Part shown: piece after piece, positions 9,233 to 17,412 of the stretch
How positions within the stretch are numbered: position 1 is the first letter of the stretch
How the letters are laid out: each line of letters opens with the position of its first letter
Assembly: GCF_001544535.1 (NCBI RefSeq)
Contig: NZ_FCON02000023.1
Span: 1-64,000, forward strand
Length of the DNA: 64,000 bases
Direction: 5' to 3'
Source: Caballeronia choica
GTDB taxonomy: Bacteria > Pseudomonadota > Gammaproteobacteria > Burkholderiales > Burkholderiaceae
Made by a program: the position numbers and the translations under genes
The notes under the pieces: model-generated
Told to the model about the DNA's origin: nothing
What the model saw: only the letters and a program-made list of their open reading frames with translations
The model's database searches: none

Positions 9233-9535
9233 TTGCATGGGATCAGGGCTGGCGCATGGGACCAGAGTAAGCGCTGGAGCGCTAGCTCTGGCCGACCGCT
9301 CTGCATGGGACCGGAGTAAGGCGCTAAAGCGCTAACTCTGATCGACCGCTCTGCATGGGATCAGAGTAAGGCGCCAAAACGCCAACTCTGATCGACCGCG
9401 TTGCATGGGATCGGAGTAAGGCGCATGGGACCAGAGTAAGCGCTAAAGCGCCAACTCTGGCCGACAGCGCCAACTCTGATCGACCGCTCTGCATGGGATC
9501 AGAGTAAGGCGCTAAAGCGCCAACTCTGATCGACA
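9233..9535. repeat. Array of ~50-bp imperfect palindromic repeats
   Basis: Units beginning gcatggga start at about 9253, 9303, 9353, 9403 (truncated), 9423 and 9491, with a degenerate piece near 9233. A full unit reads gatcagagt-aa-ggcgc-taaa-gcgcc-a-actctgatc, a strong hairpin. Units spelling ccagag on the left arm mostly spell ctctgg on the right, while gatcagag pairs with ctctgatc. This covariation indicates selection for, or copying of, the hairpin. Units abut without spacers. The last one ends a few bases before the ribosome-binding site of the downstream gene. Confidence 0.9.
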
Positions 9536-9547
9536 AAGGAGACAGGC

Positions 9548-10909
9548 ATGACTGGACTCGACCCCGCGATCGCCACGCTGCTCGCCAGCCGGTTCGAGCT
9601 CCTGCTGTCCGCGATCCGTCCGGCGGCCGGCGCGACCGCCGGCCAGACGGCGATGCAGGCCGGCACGTCCCGCCTCTTCGTCGACATCCAGTCGGGCACT
9701 GCCGCCAGTGCGCCGAACAACGCGTCCGCTGGCGCTGGGCCGTCGGCACAGACGGCGCTCAGCAGCGTCGCGCGCACGCTCGACGCCATCTCGCGCTTCG
9801 GCGGAGGCGGCACGCCGCCGCTCACGGGCGATGCGCCGCTCTGGCCGACCGCGCCGCGACCGGCAAGCGCGTTCGCCACGCTGTCGGGCGGCCTCTTCGA
9901 TACCGCGTTTGCGTCGAATCCCCTGGCGGCAGCCGCGCAGGCATCGGCCGCGCGCGCCCTCAGCCAGCCTGCGCCGCCATTGCCGGCCAGCGCGCTGGCG
10001 GTCGCGCTCGCGAAAACCGTCGGCGACAGCGGTCTGTTCTACGAATCCCATCTGGTCGAGTGGCTGGCAGGCCAGCGCCCGGCCGCGTCGCTCGCGGACG
10101 AGCCGCAGGCGCGCGTCGATCCAGACGCGCTGGCGCTCGCCCTGGATGTCCCCGATCAGCCCGCCGCCACCGATGCGTGGCTCGACGACCCGGCCGCGCC
10201 GCGTCCGCTACGCAACATGGCCGATTCGCCCGACTTGCAGGCGCCCGTTCACACCGTCGCGTTGCCGCGCAATCCGCAGCAGGCAGCGGCGCTCGCGGAG
10301 TCGGTGCGCGACGCGCCCGTGTCGGTGTTTTCCGTGACGCCGCCCGCCGCAGCAGCAGCGCCACCCGACGTGCCGCAGGCGTCCGCGATGCGGGCGGCGC
10401 TGCTCGCGGGCGTCCATCCGTCGACGATTCCGCTCGTGCGCCAGCAACTCGACGTGCTTGCCACCGACCAGTTCCGCTGGTCCGGCGAAGCCTGGCCGGG
10501 CGCGCGCCTGGAGTGGGAAATCGCGCAGCAGGAGCGCGATGCCCGCGTGCCGGACGGCGATCCCGAGGCCGAGCGGCCGTGGCGCACGCGCGTGACGCTG
10601 TCGCTGCCGACGCTCGGCACTGTCGATGCCGATCTCGTCCTGACTGGGCAGAAGCTCGTCGCGCGGATCAATGCGAGCGCGCACGGCGCGGCGCGCCTCG
10701 CCGCCGATGGCGACGGCTTTCGCCAGCAACTCGCGGCGGCGGGTATCGGGCTGGCGGGGCTGTCGATTCGCGCGGTCGACGGCTCGCTCGATGGAGACGC
10801 CGATTCGCTCGCGGCGGGCGGTAACGGGCGTGCGGCGCGCAAGCCGGTGCCGTCGCCGCTCGAACATCTGTTTCGCGCGCCGCCCGCGGCGAAAGGGGCG
10901 GGATCGTGA
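9548..10909 (+). CDS. FliK-type (Flg_hook domain) protein, second copy
   Basis: This 453-residue protein is Ala/Pro-rich for about 330 residues and ends in a hook-length-control-like domain. That domain spans residues ~340-425 (RTRVTLSLPTLGTVDADLVL, then LVARINASAHGAARLA). It resembles the C-terminal domain of FliK, which interacts with the FlhB export switch. It differs from the canonical fliK at 440-1939, so the locus encodes two FliK-like proteins. Its ATG is preceded by aaaggag immediately after a palindromic repeat. The GTG of the following FlhB-like gene overlaps its stop, implying coupled synthesis. Role: probably export switching, inferred. Confidence 0.8.
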   Translation: MTGLDPAIATLLASRFELLLSAIRPAAGATAGQTAMQAGTSRLFVDIQSGTAASAPNNASAGAGPSAQTALSSVARTLDAISRFGGGGTPPLTGDAPLWPTAPRPASAFATLSGGLFDTAFASNPLAAAAQASAARALSQPAPPLPASALAVALAKTVGDSGLFYESHLVEWLAGQRPAASLADEPQARVDPDALALALDVPDQPAATDAWLDDPAAPRPLRNMADSPDLQAPVHTVALPRNPQQAAALAESVRDAPVSVFSVTPPAAAAAPPDVPQASAMRAALLAGVHPSTIPLVRQQLDVLATDQFRWSGEAWPGARLEWEIAQQERDARVPDGDPEAERPWRTRVTLSLPTLGTVDADLVLTGQKLVARINASAHGAARLAADGDGFRQQLAAAGIGLAGLSIRAVDGSLDGDADSLAAGGNGRAARKPVPSPLEHLFRAPPAAKGAGS

Positions 10910-11235
10910 GCGAACGGGATTGGAACCATCCATCTGACGTGCGCAAGCAGGCGACCGCGCTCGCCTACGACAACCCGAACCGCGACACCGCGCCGCGCGT
11001 GGTGGCGAAGGGCTACGGAATCGTCGCGGAAATGATCGTGCAGCGCGCGAAGGAAGCGGGGCTGTATGTGCATGAGTCGCCGGAGATGGTGTCGCTGCTG
11101 ATGCAGGTCGATCTCGATGCGCGCATTCCGCCCGCGCTTTATCAGGCTGTGGCGGAAATGCTGGCCTGGCTGTATCGGCTGGAAAATGGCGAGGCGGCGG
11201 GAGAGGGTGCGGAGCGGCGCCGTTTGCTGCGATGA
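10906..11235 (+). CDS. FlhB-like export-switch protein (C-terminal domain only)
   Basis: The 109-residue product matches the cytoplasmic C-terminal domain of FlhB/YscU export-switch proteins (APRVVAKGYGIVAEMIVQRA, then IPPALYQAVAEMLAWLY). It has no membrane segments, so it is not the export-gate FlhB itself. The autocleavage motif NPTH expected before the APRVVAKG block is replaced by NPNR, so self-cleavage is doubtful. The GTG start overlaps the preceding fliK-like stop (GTGA). Free-standing proteins of this kind (FlhX-like) occur in several bacteria and can partly mimic the FlhB C-terminal domain. Confidence 0.85.
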   Translation: MSERDWNHPSDVRKQATALAYDNPNRDTAPRVVAKGYGIVAEMIVQRAKEAGLYVHESPEMVSLLMQVDLDARIPPALYQAVAEMLAWLYRLENGEAAGEGAERRRLLR

Positions 11236-11278
11236 GCGACCGGCGCGGTGCCCCTCGGCTTGCCGCTCGTCACGACAA

Positions 11279-12976
11279 CTACAACGCAAAAGCCCGCGCA
11301 ATCAACCCCGCGTGATCGAAGCGCGCCGGCAGCGTCCCATATACGCGGCCAGTCTCGCCACGCGCATCCCCGAGACGCGTTTCGATGAACGCATCGGCGA
11401 CTTCGGCCGGTGCGTGCTTCGCGAGCAACACCCCCTGCGCGGTCAGCACCAATTGCTGCACGATGCGCCGCGCGGATGCCTCGCGCGTGGCGGGATCGCT
11501 TTTGAGCGCCTCGTCGAGCGCCGCGAGCGCCGGACCCAGCGAAGGATGCTCGCGCGCCGTCTCGTGCCACGACGCCAGGAGCGCATGCGCGGCGTCGGTC
11601 TCGCGCTCGAACGCGCGGAGCACGTCGAGGCACATCACGTTGCCCGAACCTTCCCAGATCGAATTCACCGGCGCCTCGCGATAGAAACGCGCCATCGGCC
11701 CGGACTCGACGTAACCGTTGCCGCCCCAGACTTCCATCGCCTCGCCGGTGAATTCGAGCGCCCGCTTGCAGACCCAGAATTTTGCGGCCGGCGTCACGAG
11801 CCGCCGCCACGCGCGCTCTTCCGGGGCAGCATCAGCGGCGGCGCTGGTTTCGAACGCGCCCGCGAGACGCATGAAGAGCACCGTCGCCGCTTCCGATTCG
11901 AGCGCGAGGTCCGCGAGCACGTTGCGCATCAGCGGCTGGTCGACGAGCTTCGCGCCGAATGCGCTGCGATGCCGCGCGTGATGGATCGCCTGCACGAGCG
12001 CGGCGCGCATCAGCGCGGCGCTGCCGATCACGCAGTCGAGCCGGGTGTGGTTCGCCATCTCGATGATGGTCGGCACGCCGCGCCCCTCGTCGCCGATCAT
12101 GACGCCGTACGCATCGAGGAATTCGACTTCGCTGCTCGCATTCGACCGGTTGCCGAGCTTGTCCTTCAGACGCTGCACCTGCACCGCGTTCTTGCTGCCT
12201 TCAGGGGTGAAGCGCGGCACGTAAAAGCACGAGAGCGCGTCGCTTTCGCCGGCGCGCGCGAGCACCAGATGCGCATCGCACTGGGGCGCCGAAAAGAACC
12301 ACTTGTGGCCGATCAGCCGGTACTCGCCGCCGCGCCCGGGCGTGCCCGTTGCATGAGCGCGGGTCCGGTTGCTGCGCACGTCCGAGCCGCCCTGTTTCTC
12401 AGTCATGCCCATGCCGATCATCATCGAGCGCTTGCCGGCACTCAGCGGGATATCGCGCGGATCGTGTTCGCGTGACAGCAGCGCATCGCGCACGGTCGCG
12501 TAGAGCGCCGGTTCTTTTTGCAGCACCGGAATGCTGGCGAACGTCATCGTGATCGGGCAGAGCGAACCCGATTCGAGCTGCCCGTGCAGGAAGTAGCCGG
12601 CACAGCGCGCGGCCATCGCACCCGGTTTCGGCGCTTCGAACGGCAGCGCCTGCAGCCCTTCGCGTCGCAGGAGCGCAAGAAGCGAGTGCCACGCCGGATG
12701 AAATTCGATCGCGTCGATGCGCTCGCCGCGCGCGTCGTGCGTGCTCAGTTCCGGCTCGTGGCGATTGGCGAGATCGGCGAGCGCGAGCACTTCGGGCCGT
12801 GTGAGCGCGAGGCCGTCGCGCGCGAGCGCTTCCGCGTGCCAGCCTGCCCCTTCGCGCTCGACGGCGGCGCGCAAGGCTGGATCGCTCGCAAGCATGTCGT
12901 AGTCCGCGAGCGGCGGCACCTGGTTGACGACTTCGTGTGTCGCGCCAAAACGCGGCGCCTCTGAAAGTGCATTCAT
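11279..12976 (-). CDS. aidB: AidB-family acyl-CoA dehydrogenase
   Basis: The 565-residue product belongs to the AidB branch of FAD acyl-CoA dehydrogenases. E. coli AidB is induced during the adaptive response to alkylation, but its physiological reaction is unsettled. Seen here are the FAD/substrate block MGMTEKQGGSDVRSNRTRA (about residues 185-205) and the AidB-typical end of the dehydrogenase domain (VWGGNGYVESGPMARFYREA and SIWEGSGNVMCLDVLRA). A helical C-terminal extension follows. Length fits AidB (~541) rather than ordinary acyl-CoA dehydrogenases (~380). The ATG chosen gives MNALSEAPRFGATHEVVNQ. It is convergent with the flagellar operon. Confidence 0.9.
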   Translation of the reverse strand: MNALSEAPRFGATHEVVNQVPPLADYDMLASDPALRAAVEREGAGWHAEALARDGLALTRPEVLALADLANRHEPELSTHDARGERIDAIEFHPAWHSLLALLRREGLQALPFEAPKPGAMAARCAGYFLHGQLESGSLCPITMTFASIPVLQKEPALYATVRDALLSREHDPRDIPLSAGKRSMMIGMGMTEKQGGSDVRSNRTRAHATGTPGRGGEYRLIGHKWFFSAPQCDAHLVLARAGESDALSCFYVPRFTPEGSKNAVQVQRLKDKLGNRSNASSEVEFLDAYGVMIGDEGRGVPTIIEMANHTRLDCVIGSAALMRAALVQAIHHARHRSAFGAKLVDQPLMRNVLADLALESEAATVLFMRLAGAFETSAAADAAPEERAWRRLVTPAAKFWVCKRALEFTGEAMEVWGGNGYVESGPMARFYREAPVNSIWEGSGNVMCLDVLRAFERETDAAHALLASWHETAREHPSLGPALAALDEALKSDPATREASARRIVQQLVLTAQGVLLAKHAPAEVADAFIETRLGDARGETGRVYGTLPARFDHAGLIARAFAL

Positions 12977-13323
12977 CGACTGTCTCCCCTCATCGCGGAC
13001 GGATGGTTTCGCGCGAATCGTGACGGCGCTGGAAACCAATTTGGCGTCGCCGGCGAAGCATCGAAAAGCCGCATCCGATTATCTCGAATTTACAAATCAT
13101 AGGTCGCGCGATGGTTCGACGCCTAGAGGAAATCCTCGTGCAAAAACGCGCTCTCATGTGTGTTGCCCATCGGCGCTGGATCGTTGCGGGCCGCGCGTGA
13201 AGGCCAAGTTGAGGTAAATCCGATTTTTTAATTAGACAACCTGAACTATGGAAACCCGATCCTATAATCAGCGCCGCCCAAATGGGGCTGCTGTGCAATC
13301 ACGCATTTCGAGGAAAGCAATTC
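12977..13323. other. Intergenic region between aidB and the DUF937/OmpA gene
   Basis: This 347-base divergent region becomes A/T-rich toward the right. It contains a consensus -10 hexamer tataat at 13264-13269, 55 bases before the OmpA-family start; the matching -35 is weak (ctgaac, 17-base spacing). No protein-coding character is evident in the part beside aidB. Confidence 0.5.
13264..13269 (+). promoter_or_regulatory. Probable -10 element for the DUF937/OmpA gene
   Basis: A perfect tataat lies in an A/T-rich stretch upstream of the gene starting at 13324. The hexamer 17 bases upstream (ctgaac) is a poor -35, so an activator or a long untranslated leader is possible. Confidence 0.5.
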
Positions 13324-14973
13324 ATGAGCATTAATGTTATTCAATTGGTACAGGGCGCTTTGACCGAAAGCGTGTTGCAGCAGCTCGCGACGCGCTTCGG
13401 CGTGGCACCGGAGGCCGCGAAGCGCGTGGTTGGCCTGGTGGCGCCGGCGCTGGTCGGTTCGCTAATGAACAAGGCGGCTTCGCCGGAAGGCGCTCGCGGC
13501 CTGTTCGCATCGATCATGTCGCCGGACACGAACGCGAACATCGTCGAGCAACTGCCGGGCCTCGTGCACGGCGACGGCCTGCAGTCGCTGCTCGGCATGG
13601 GCGCGCGTCTCGCGGGCGTCGTGGCGCCGGCCGAACGCCTTGAAGCGCTGAGCGGCAAGGTCGCCGAACAGACCGGCGTGGCCGCGAGCGCGACGCATGC
13701 GCTGACGGGCGTCGTCGGCGCCACGCTGTTCGGTGTCCTCAAGCACTACTTCATGCAGCACAACGGCAACGTCGGCTCCCTGCCGACGCTGCTCGGTCAT
13801 CAACTGCCGTTCGTCAAGTCGAGCATGACCGACTCGATCGCCAGCGCGCTCGGCCTGGGCGGCGCGGGCAGCTTCCTCGCCGGCGTGGCCGCGCAGATGA
13901 AGGCGGTGTCGTCGCATCTGGAGCACCCGTCGACGCAGACCGCACGCGTGTCGGCGGTGAACCACTCGATGGACAAGGTCGTCGTCCAGGAAAAGGCGAG
14001 CAAGAAGAAATGGTGGTGGCTCGCGGTCGCGGCCGCGCTCGCGCTGCTCGCGATCCTGCTGGGCCGCGGCTGCGTAGTGGAGAAGCAACCGGTCGCCGAG
14101 CCGGCCGCCGCCGCTTCGGAGGCATCGATGGCCGTCGCCGCTTCGGCGCCCGCGCCCGCTTCCGAACCCGCGCCCGCCCCGGTGCCGACGAAAGACGCGT
14201 TGCTGACGTTCTCCGTCGACAAGGCTGGCGTGCCGACGCTCATCGCGACGGTCGGCAGCGAAGCCGAGAAGAAGACGCTGGTCGACGCACTGACGGCGAA
14301 GTTCGGCGAAGGCAAGTTCAACGCGAACATCACGGTCGATCCGGAAACGAAGCCGGCTTCGTGGCTCGACAAGCTTCAGGGCCTGCTGCCGCTGATGGCA
14401 TTGCCCGGCGCGGAAGTGAAGCTGGCGGGCGAGAAGATCGAACTGAGCGGCACGGCCGCTGACGCGAAGCTCGGCTGGCTCGACAAGCTGAAGAACCTGT
14501 TCGGCGCGGGCTTCACGATCGGCACGTTCGACGTCAAGCAAGCAGTCGCTAGCGCGAAGGATACGTTCATGAGCGCGTTCAGCGCGTTCAAGTCGGACGA
14601 CTGCGTCGCGGGCGATGTCGCGAAGGTGCTGAACCTGCAGGTGATCAACTTCGCAACGGGTTCGGATGTGCCGCCGCAAGACGCACAATTGGCGCTCGCG
14701 AAGTCGGCTGAACTGCTGAAGAACTGCGCGACTGCCGGCAAGACGGTGAAGATGGAAATCGGCGGCTATTCGGACAACGTTGGCAAGGCTCAGTCGAACC
14801 TGGCGCTGTCGAAGAAGCGTGCGGAAGCGGTGCGCGCGTATCTCGTCAAGCACGGCGTTCCCGCCGATGCATTGACGGCGCAAGGTTTCGGCGATGCCAA
14901 TCCGGTCGCGGACAACTCGACGGCAAGCGGACGTTTCGCCAACCGCCGCATCGAGTTCAAAGGGCAGGAATAA
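13324..14973 (+). CDS. DUF937/OmpA-domain envelope protein
   Basis: The 549-residue protein has three parts. The first is an N-terminal DUF937-like region (~1-200, with VAPALVGSLMNKAASPEGAR). The second is one transmembrane helix preceded by Lys residues (KKKWWWLAVAAALALLAILL, ~225-245), then an Ala/Pro linker and a BON-like middle region with repeated LDKL segments. The third is a C-terminal OmpA peptidoglycan-binding domain (~430-549, containing IGGYSDNVGKAQSNLALSKKRAEAVRAYL and NRRIEF). It probably anchors the inner membrane to peptidoglycan. The ATG at 13324 has a gaggaaag ribosome-binding site. It is monocistronic and followed by a strong terminator. Function beyond envelope tethering is unknown. 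Confidence 0.88.
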   Translation: MSINVIQLVQGALTESVLQQLATRFGVAPEAAKRVVGLVAPALVGSLMNKAASPEGARGLFASIMSPDTNANIVEQLPGLVHGDGLQSLLGMGARLAGVVAPAERLEALSGKVAEQTGVAASATHALTGVVGATLFGVLKHYFMQHNGNVGSLPTLLGHQLPFVKSSMTDSIASALGLGGAGSFLAGVAAQMKAVSSHLEHPSTQTARVSAVNHSMDKVVVQEKASKKKWWWLAVAAALALLAILLGRGCVVEKQPVAEPAAAASEASMAVAASAPAPASEPAPAPVPTKDALLTFSVDKAGVPTLIATVGSEAEKKTLVDALTAKFGEGKFNANITVDPETKPASWLDKLQGLLPLMALPGAEVKLAGEKIELSGTAADAKLGWLDKLKNLFGAGFTIGTFDVKQAVASAKDTFMSAFSAFKSDDCVAGDVAKVLNLQVINFATGSDVPPQDAQLALAKSAELLKNCATAGKTVKMEIGGYSDNVGKAQSNLALSKKRAEAVRAYLVKHGVPADALTAQGFGDANPVADNSTASGRFANRRIEFKGQE

Positions 14974-14983
14974 GTAGGTTTCG

Positions 14984-15047
14984 GGGCGATGCGGTCGCAT
15001 CGCCCTGCGTGAAAAACGCCGTTCCGCGCAAGCGGGCGGCGTTTTTC
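14984..15047. terminator. Tandem hairpins, bidirectional terminator
   Basis: A perfect 10-bp stem (gggcgatgcg/cgcatcgccc, 14984-15005) is followed by a second hairpin. The second has A-rich and T-rich flanks (aaaaacgccg ... ggcgttttt, 15012-15046). It lies between convergent genes and would terminate both the OmpA-family gene and the LysR gene. Confidence 0.85.
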
Positions 15048-15064
15048 TAATTGGGGACGCGGTT

Positions 15065-16012
15065 TTAGGGTGCCTTGTCGTCGCGACTTCTCGCTGGGAA
15101 CCGTTCCGCCGTCAGGAAATCGTGGCCCAGATTGGCGGGCAAGGTCTGCCGCGCGACGTCGAGCCACGCGCGCGCCGCATGCGACAAGTATCCGTTGCGC
15201 CGCCAGCCGACCGCCATGTCCCAGTGAATCTCCGGCGCGACGACCGGCCGGCAGGTGAACGCGTCGGCATCGAGACGGCGGCAGTACGGCGCGGGCAACA
15301 GCGCAATGCCGACGCCTGCCTGCACCAGCGCCGCCATGAAATCCCAGTGTCCGCTGCGCCCGACGATCGTCGGCGTAAAGCCCGCTTCGCGGCACGCGTT
15401 CAGCACGATGTCGCTCAACGCGAGGCTTTCGCCATAGAAAACGAACAGTTCGGCGGCGAGATCGGCGAGCGGGATTTCGGTTTCCGGGTCCCACCGTGAA
15501 CCCTTTTGCGCGACGAGCCACAGCAACTGCCGGCTGACGGGCATCACGTCGAACAGCGCCAGATCGACGGGCTGGAGCACGCCGCCGAGTTCCATTTCGC
15601 CGTCGAGGAGCGCCGCCTCGATCGCTTTCGAGCCGCGCTCGAAGAGCTTCAGTTCGACCTTCGGATAACGCTGGCGGAACGCGGCGATCGCCGGCGTGAA
15701 AAGCGTGCCGCCCATCGGCGGGATGCCGATTGTCAGCGTGCCGCGCCCGAAGGTGCCGAGGTCGTTCAGTTCCGCCTCCAGCCGCGCGTGCGCGGCGAGC
15801 ACGTCTAATCCGCGGTCGTAGACGATCTGGCCGGCGTCGGTGAGCACCATCTGGCGGCCTTCGCGCAACAGCAGCGGCGACCCGATTTCGTCTTCGAGCG
15901 CCTTCACCATCTTGCTGATGGTCGGCTGCGTCACGAACATTTGCTCGGCCGCGCCCGTGAAGCTCTTCTGCTTCACGACCTCGACGAAATACCTCAGCGC
16001 CCGAAGTTCCAT
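15065..16012 (-). CDS. LysR-family regulator (CidR-like context)
   Basis: The 315-residue product has an N-terminal LysR helix-turn-helix (residues 1-60; SFTGAAEQMFVTQPTISKMV) and a periplasmic-binding-protein-like effector domain (~90-295). It is divergently transcribed from an lrgA-lrgB pair. In Gram-positives the LysR protein CidR controls related cid/lrg genes, so control of its neighbours is a reasonable inference. Its effector ligand cannot be read from the sequence. Confidence 0.88.
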   Translation of the reverse strand: MELRALRYFVEVVKQKSFTGAAEQMFVTQPTISKMVKALEDEIGSPLLLREGRQMVLTDAGQIVYDRGLDVLAAHARLEAELNDLGTFGRGTLTIGIPPMGGTLFTPAIAAFRQRYPKVELKLFERGSKAIEAALLDGEMELGGVLQPVDLALFDVMPVSRQLLWLVAQKGSRWDPETEIPLADLAAELFVFYGESLALSDIVLNACREAGFTPTIVGRSGHWDFMAALVQAGVGIALLPAPYCRRLDADAFTCRPVVAPEIHWDMAVGWRRNGYLSHAARAWLDVARQTLPANLGHDFLTAERFPARSRDDKAP

Positions 16013-16050
16013 CGCCTGCTCCAGATTCCGAAATGGAATGTTTCAGATAA

Positions 16051-16090
16051 GTTTAAGTCATTTTTATTATGTTTAAGTGCGCCCTATACT
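16051..16090 (+). promoter_or_regulatory. lrgAB promoter with GTTTAAGT direct repeats
   Basis: gtttaagt occurs at 16051-16058 and again at 16071-16078, exactly 20 bases apart (about two helical turns). A -10-like tatact lies at 16085-16090. Placement just upstream of the -10 of lrgA fits a binding site for an activator, most simply the divergent LysR protein. Confidence 0.55.
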
Positions 16091-16129
16091 CGGTCTACAG
16101 GTTAACCCTAAGTCACTGCGAGGCCCGCC

Positions 16130-16588
16130 ATGTCCTATCTCATCGCCGTCTTATCGAATGCCATCGGCTCGGGTGGTGCGTTCGGCCGGTTTGTGCGAAT
16201 CGCGCTGCAAAGCGCGGCGCTGGCCGCGATCTGGTTTGTCGCTGATTGCATCGCGCGGAAGCTGGCGTTGCCGGTGCCGGGCGGTGTCGTCGGCTTGCTG
16301 GCGCTGCTCGCGCTGCTGTTCTGCGGCGGCGTTGCGCCGCGCTGGGTGAAAGCGGGCGCCGACTGGCTGCTCGCCGACATGCTGCTGTTCTTCATTCCCG
16401 CCGCGGTCGCGGCCGTGCAATACGGCGGCCTTTTCAGGGAAGACGGCTGGCGGCTCGCGCTCGTCGTGGTCGGCGGGACGCTGATGGTGATGGTCGCGGT
16501 GGCGTTCGCCGTCGATCGGGCTGTGCGCCTCGAACGGCACCTCGAATTGCGCCGCGCGATGGTCGCGCGCCACGCCGCGCGCGCCTGA
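16130..16588 (+). CDS. lrgA: CidA/LrgA holin-like membrane protein
   Basis: The 152-residue protein has four hydrophobic segments and the family core LALPVPGGVVGLLALLALLF. CidA/LrgA proteins form holin-like membrane oligomers linked to murein hydrolase control, pyruvate or overflow metabolism, and programmed lysis. The gene is followed after 23 bases by lrgB, its usual partner. The ATG has a gagg ribosome-binding site. Confidence 0.88.
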   Translation: MSYLIAVLSNAIGSGGAFGRFVRIALQSAALAAIWFVADCIARKLALPVPGGVVGLLALLALLFCGGVAPRWVKAGADWLLADMLLFFIPAAVAAVQYGGLFREDGWRLALVVVGGTLMVMVAVAFAVDRAVRLERHLELRRAMVARHAARA

Positions 16589-16611
16589 CGACTCATCGCG
16601 GAGGCGCCGTC

Positions 16612-17334
16612 ATGACCCACTTCTACGACTCCCTGTTCGCCGACGACGCCGCGCGCCTCATCGCGGCGGGCTGTTTCGTGCTGACGGTCGCGCTGTATTT
16701 CGCGTCGAAGCGCCTTTACGCGCGTTTCCGGAGCCCGTGGCTCACGCCGCTCCTGGCTGTGCCGGCCGTCCTGGCGGTGTTCGTCCTGGTCGCGCGGATT
16801 CCCTATCCGGTCTACTTCGCCGACACGCGCTGGCTCATGTGGCTGCTCGGCCCGGCAACGGTCGCGTTCGCCGTGCCGATCTACGAATACCGGCAGTTGC
16901 TCAGGCGCCACTGGATTTCGCTGTCGGTGGGCGTGACGGTCGGGATTCTGGTGGCCGTCGGCGGCTCGCTCGTGCTGGCGAAGCTGCTGCATCTGTCGCC
17001 GGAACTGCAGCGCAGCCTCGCGACGCGCTCGGTGTCCACGCCGTTCGCGCTCGCCGTCTCCGACAAGATCCACGCGCCGAAGGACCTGACCGCGCTGTTC
17101 GTCATCGCGACGGGCGTCTGCGGCATGCTGTTCGGCGAGATCGTGCTCGCGCTCGTGCCGTTGCGCTCGCGGCTTGCGCGCGGCGCGCTGTTCGGCGCGG
17201 CGGCGCACGGCGTCGGGACGGCGAAGGCGCGGGAACTGGGCAGCGAGGAAGGCGTCGTCGCCAGCCTGACGATGATGATCGCCGGTGTCGTGATGGTGCT
17301 GATTGCGCCGTTGCTGTCGATTTTGCCCTTCTAG
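16612..17334 (+). CDS. lrgB: CidB/LrgB membrane protein
   Basis: The 240-residue polytopic protein carries the LrgB signature region RSVSTPFALAVSDKI and the C-terminal block FGAAAHGVGTAKARELGSEEG. It works with the LrgA-type protein encoded just upstream; a role in metabolite export or controlled lysis is known only for some relatives. The start has a cggagg ribosome-binding site. Confidence 0.9.
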   Translation: MTHFYDSLFADDAARLIAAGCFVLTVALYFASKRLYARFRSPWLTPLLAVPAVLAVFVLVARIPYPVYFADTRWLMWLLGPATVAFAVPIYEYRQLLRRHWISLSVGVTVGILVAVGGSLVLAKLLHLSPELQRSLATRSVSTPFALAVSDKIHAPKDLTALFVIATGVCGMLFGEIVLALVPLRSRLARGALFGAAAHGVGTAKARELGSEEGVVASLTMMIAGVVMVLIAPLLSILPF

Positions 17335-17396
17335 CCAGTCAGCGGGCGCATAAAAGTCCGGGCCGCGCGCCCGCGAAATCCTTCGCACATTTTTGC

Positions 17397-17402
17397 TACA
17401 AT
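17397..17402 (+). promoter_or_regulatory. Probable -10 of the riboswitch/ahcY transcript
   Basis: tacaat within ttttgctacaatctgcg lies 11 bases before the SAH-riboswitch aptamer. That spacing would start transcription at the aptamer's 5' end. No good -35 is visible. Confidence 0.5.
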
Positions 17403-17412
17403 CTGCGTTCGC

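Noticed and set aside
9233-9535. CRISPR array
   Set aside because: Units are contiguous, palindromic and imperfect, with no unique spacers and no cas genes.
9324-9749. Minus-strand coding frame through the palindromic repeats
   Set aside because: The encoded repeats (SELAL-type) come from the DNA repeat itself; no start signal or family.
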